Shown: positions 45,416 through 47,188 of the stretch, piece after piece | How positions within the stretch are numbered: the first letter of the stretch is position 1 | Layout of the letters: each line of letters begins with the position of its first letter | Assembly (NCBI GenBank): GCA_002722215.1 | Contig: PBKX01000008.1 | Span: 1 to 47,188 of the forward strand | DNA length: 47,188 nt | Direction: 5' to 3' | Source: Flavobacteriales bacterium | Lineage (GTDB): Bacteria; Bacteroidota; Bacteroidia; Flavobacteriales; TMED113 | The notes under the pieces: generated by a model | Database searches by the model: none | The model's input: only the letters and a program-made list of their open reading frames with translations | What the model was told of the DNA's origin: nothing | Made by a program: the position numbers and the translations under genes

Positions 45416-47188
45416 TCAATTGTTAAGTTTTATCTTAACAAGACCATCACTATACCTATATAACAATAGCCCTCTTCTATCGGTTGATAATATGTGACGA
45501 CCTAATACATCAACTATATAAAGTAAATCGTGATTCAAACCTGTATCTAGATCTAACTGAAAAAAATCAACTACATTAACTGCGTCTATAGCATAATAAC
45601 TAGATCCCTCCTCAAAAAATACATCTATTTGATATTCAGTGTTGTCATGATAATCCCAGAATTTAAACAAGAGTTTTTCTCCTTCAGAAGCACCATCTTT
45701 TTCACTAGTAGTAGGATCATCTCCCCAAATCGTAACAGCAGTATATTCACCAAGTATTATACTTGTACCGATTAATAAACCATGTTGATCATAAACCCCA
45801 ATTTCATCATTTAAATTAAATATATGATTGCGTGTATGCATTGGGAATAGCACTGTCATATTATTACCTGTTACATTTGGATAATCAAAATAGAGATTAT
45901 CTATTTTGTCTGAAAAGCTATGCCTTCCATCAACTAAATCTGGGTAAGAAAAAGAAAAATTAAATAATGTTTTAATCTGATATCCTCGGCCAGGAAGCAT
46001 ATTAACGATAGAGTTAAGTCCATATTCAGGCCAATATACATTCCCGTTTTCATCCTTGATTATTTCGAAACCCTCTTGAAATGGACTAAAAAAACTAGTA
46101 ATATCGCCCGCCTCTTGATGTAAATAACCTATGAGATTCCATCCTTGATCTAAATTAATAGGCTGATCATAAGAAACAGCTAAACCTGACAAAAGCAAAG
46201 TTGCATCACTACTCATTTTAATTTGATAACCAGAACCTATTGTTAAATTACCAATAGAATTTAATTCATATTCTGGCCAATACACATTTCCATTTTCATC
46301 TTTAATAATGATAACATTACTTTCTATTTCTTCAAAAACAGAAATCATCGAACCTGTTTCTTCTATATAAGTCGACCACAGATTCCAGCCAGCATGAAGG
46401 TCTATAGACTGAATGAATATGATAGAGTTGCCATCACAATCATATCCATCTGGAGGAGCAGGATTGCCACATCCACAACCTAAATCCACATTACCATCAC
46501 AATCGCAAGCACCTTCTAAAATACCATTACCTCCGCATTCACCACATTCATCAATAATTAGATCACCTCCACATTCACCATTGCAATCTAGCTCTAAAAT
46601 ACAATCCCCATCACAATCATAATTTTCTAATGCATAAACACACGAATCATCATCAACTGTTGCTAAAAAATTATAATTACAGGCTATAGCATCGATGCAT
46701 CCATAAGTAATATTTTCAATACAAAAATTATGACTACTAGAGGATCCGAAATCACCTTCTCCTGAAACAATAGATTCTAAATTGCTGATAATTTCATAGC
46801 TTCCATCAATGCTACAACTACCCCATTGAGATCCTCCAAGTCCATCACCATAACTATCAGTAATAGTAAAAATATAGCAACCTACAGACAAACAAATATT
46901 TTCTTCAATTTCAGGCGCAGAATAATAATTAGTATTTTGAGAAGCAACAACAGCACCATTCTCATTGACAATACTCCATCCTATCTCCTCTGGCCAACAA
47001 TCAAATGAAATCATTAATGATGCTGTTTGATCACACACATATTCACAAGTTCCATCATTAACAGTAGCATCTACATTATAGTTTTCTGCTGAAATATCTG
47101 TACAGCCATACACAGCATCTCCATTACAAAATAAACTTTCGTTAGGGCATACATCGCCGTTTGTATTTTCACAGATCCAATCAATAAA
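45416..47188 (-). CDS. Cys-rich T9SS type A secreted protein, 5' end beyond window
   Basis: The frame is open to the right edge; the track's start is an internal GTG (47113), and at least 25 further residues precede it. The visible 590 residues contain GCTD/GCID Cys-rich units, a beta module with GCYIFTITDSYGDGLGG, and a DCDGxC/ECGGNG stretch. Two copies of a module with GWNL...IIKDENGNVYWPEY...GYQIK follow. Next is the NDEIGVYD...VTIWGDD module shared with the left-edge protein. The end (YIVDVLGRHIL...YRYSDGLVKIKL) matches a type A T9SS sorting domain. It is therefore exported across the outer membrane and probably attached or released by sortase PorU. No enzyme domain is visible in the part present. 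Confidence 0.9.
   Translation of the reverse strand, partial: FIDWICENTNGDVCPNESLFCNGDAVYGCTDISAENYNVDATVNDGTCEYVCDQTASLMISFDCWPEEIGWSIVNENGAVVASQNTNYYSAPEIEENICLSVGCYIFTITDSYGDGLGGSQWGSCSIDGSYEIISNLESIVSGEGDFGSSSSHNFCIENITYGCIDAIACNYNFLATVDDDSCVYALENYDCDGDCILELDCNGECGGDLIIDECGECGGNGILEGACDCDGNVDLGCGCGNPAPPDGYDCDGNSIIFIQSIDLHAGWNLWSTYIEETGSMISVFEEIESNVIIIKDENGNVYWPEYELNSIGNLTIGSGYQIKMSSDATLLLSGLAVSYDQPINLDQGWNLIGYLHQEAGDITSFFSPFQEGFEIIKDENGNVYWPEYGLNSIVNMLPGRGYQIKTLFNFSFSYPDLVDGRHSFSDKIDNLYFDYPNVTGNNMTVLFPMHTRNHIFNLNDEIGVYDQHGLLIGTSIILGEYTAVTIWGDDPTTSEKDGASEGEKLLFKFWDYHDNTEYQIDVFFEEGSSYYAIDAVNVVDFFQLDLDTGLNHDLLYIVDVLGRHILSTDRRGLLLYRYSDGLVKIKLNN
45420..45441. terminator. 8-bp perfect hairpin at the convergent end of the receptor and right-edge genes
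   Basis: TTGTTAAG (45420-45427) and CTTAACAA (45434-45441) pair across a six-base loop. The structure overlaps the last codons of the minus-strand gene and lies 17 bases past the receptor stop. No strong T-tract follows, so terminator function is only plausible. Confidence 0.35.
45971..46405 (-). repeat. Duplicated protein module (IIKDENGNVYWPEY)
   Basis: Two copies (46216-46405 and 45971-46161) begin with I[DN]L..GWNL and end with GYQIK. They share the exact stretch IIKDENGNVYWPEY followed by xLNSI. Synonymous differences separate the copies at DNA level, so the duplication is not brand new. Confidence 0.85.

Noticed and set aside
1-47188. Window as a closed circle joining the two edge ORFs into one gene
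   Set aside because: Joining position 1 to 47188 shifts the frame and gives a stop within three codons, so the edge genes are not halves of one gene on a circle of this length.

Overview
This is a strongly AT-rich, gene-dense chromosomal window from a member of the Bacteroidota. It is most likely an uncultured marine Flavobacteriales lineage (Cryomorphaceae/Crocinitomicaceae-like); that rank is an inference. The markers are type IX secretion (T9SS) C-terminal domains of types A and B, large secreted proteins built from GCTDxxACNY Cys-rich repeats, a TonB-dependent receptor with a carboxypeptidase-regulatory-like N-terminus, the Bacteroidota-specific small gene DUF4295 beside rpmG, a BT_3928 protein next to tpiA, BshC, RNase Y with ZapA, and a consensus Bacteroidota promoter (TTTG / 20 bp / TAnnTTTG) in front of the zapA operon.

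Layout. (1) 1-3754, minus: the N-terminal 1251 residues of a giant secreted adhesin-like protein. It runs off the left edge and is missing from the ORF track. (2) 3834-10462, minus: an operon DUF1599 > BT_3928 family > OppB-type permease > tpiA > large exported protein of unknown function. (3) 10533-13296, plus: folP followed by two overlapping lipoprotein genes, a redoxin and a cytochrome c/copper monooxygenase-like protein. They converge on pyrD. (4) 14389-17244, plus: a T9SS type B protein with six Ig-like repeats. (5) 17278-26111, minus: two guanidino-group enzymes (DDAH/amidinotransferase-like and CtlX-like) > argS > ffh > folD > TlpA-like redoxin > tRNA-Arg(ACG) > outer-membrane barrel > small helical exported protein. 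(6) 26201-29969, plus: enoyl-CoA hydratase family > ftsK > lolA-like. (7) 29973-41222, minus: coiled-coil protein > zapA > rny > short cinA > rpmB > M1 peptidase lipoprotein > rpmG > DUF4295 > ftsY > bshC > guaA > LpoA-like binding-fold protein. (8) 41331-45403, plus: M23 peptidase overlapping a TonB-dependent receptor gene. (9) 45416-47188, minus: the C-terminal part of a second Cys-rich T9SS type A protein, running off the right edge.

Most of the window is housekeeping: folate, pyrimidine and GMP synthesis, glycolysis, SRP targeting (both ffh and ftsY), division, mRNA decay and ribosomal proteins. The unusual parts are the FtsY N-terminus, which carries about 31 copies of an 18-bp/hexapeptide acidic repeat; the two edge proteins, which share modules and sit 41 kb apart; the split redoxin / cytochrome c-PHM pair behind folP; and several departures from the usual Bacteroidota gene order (M1 peptidase inside rpmB-rpmG, CinA reduced to its C-terminal domain, the guaA-linked binding-fold protein without a LysM domain, no cdaA after folP). 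I found no CRISPR array, phage, IS element or integrase. No gene-free stretch exceeds about 120 bases. Family assignments come from motifs and remembered family architecture, not from database searches.
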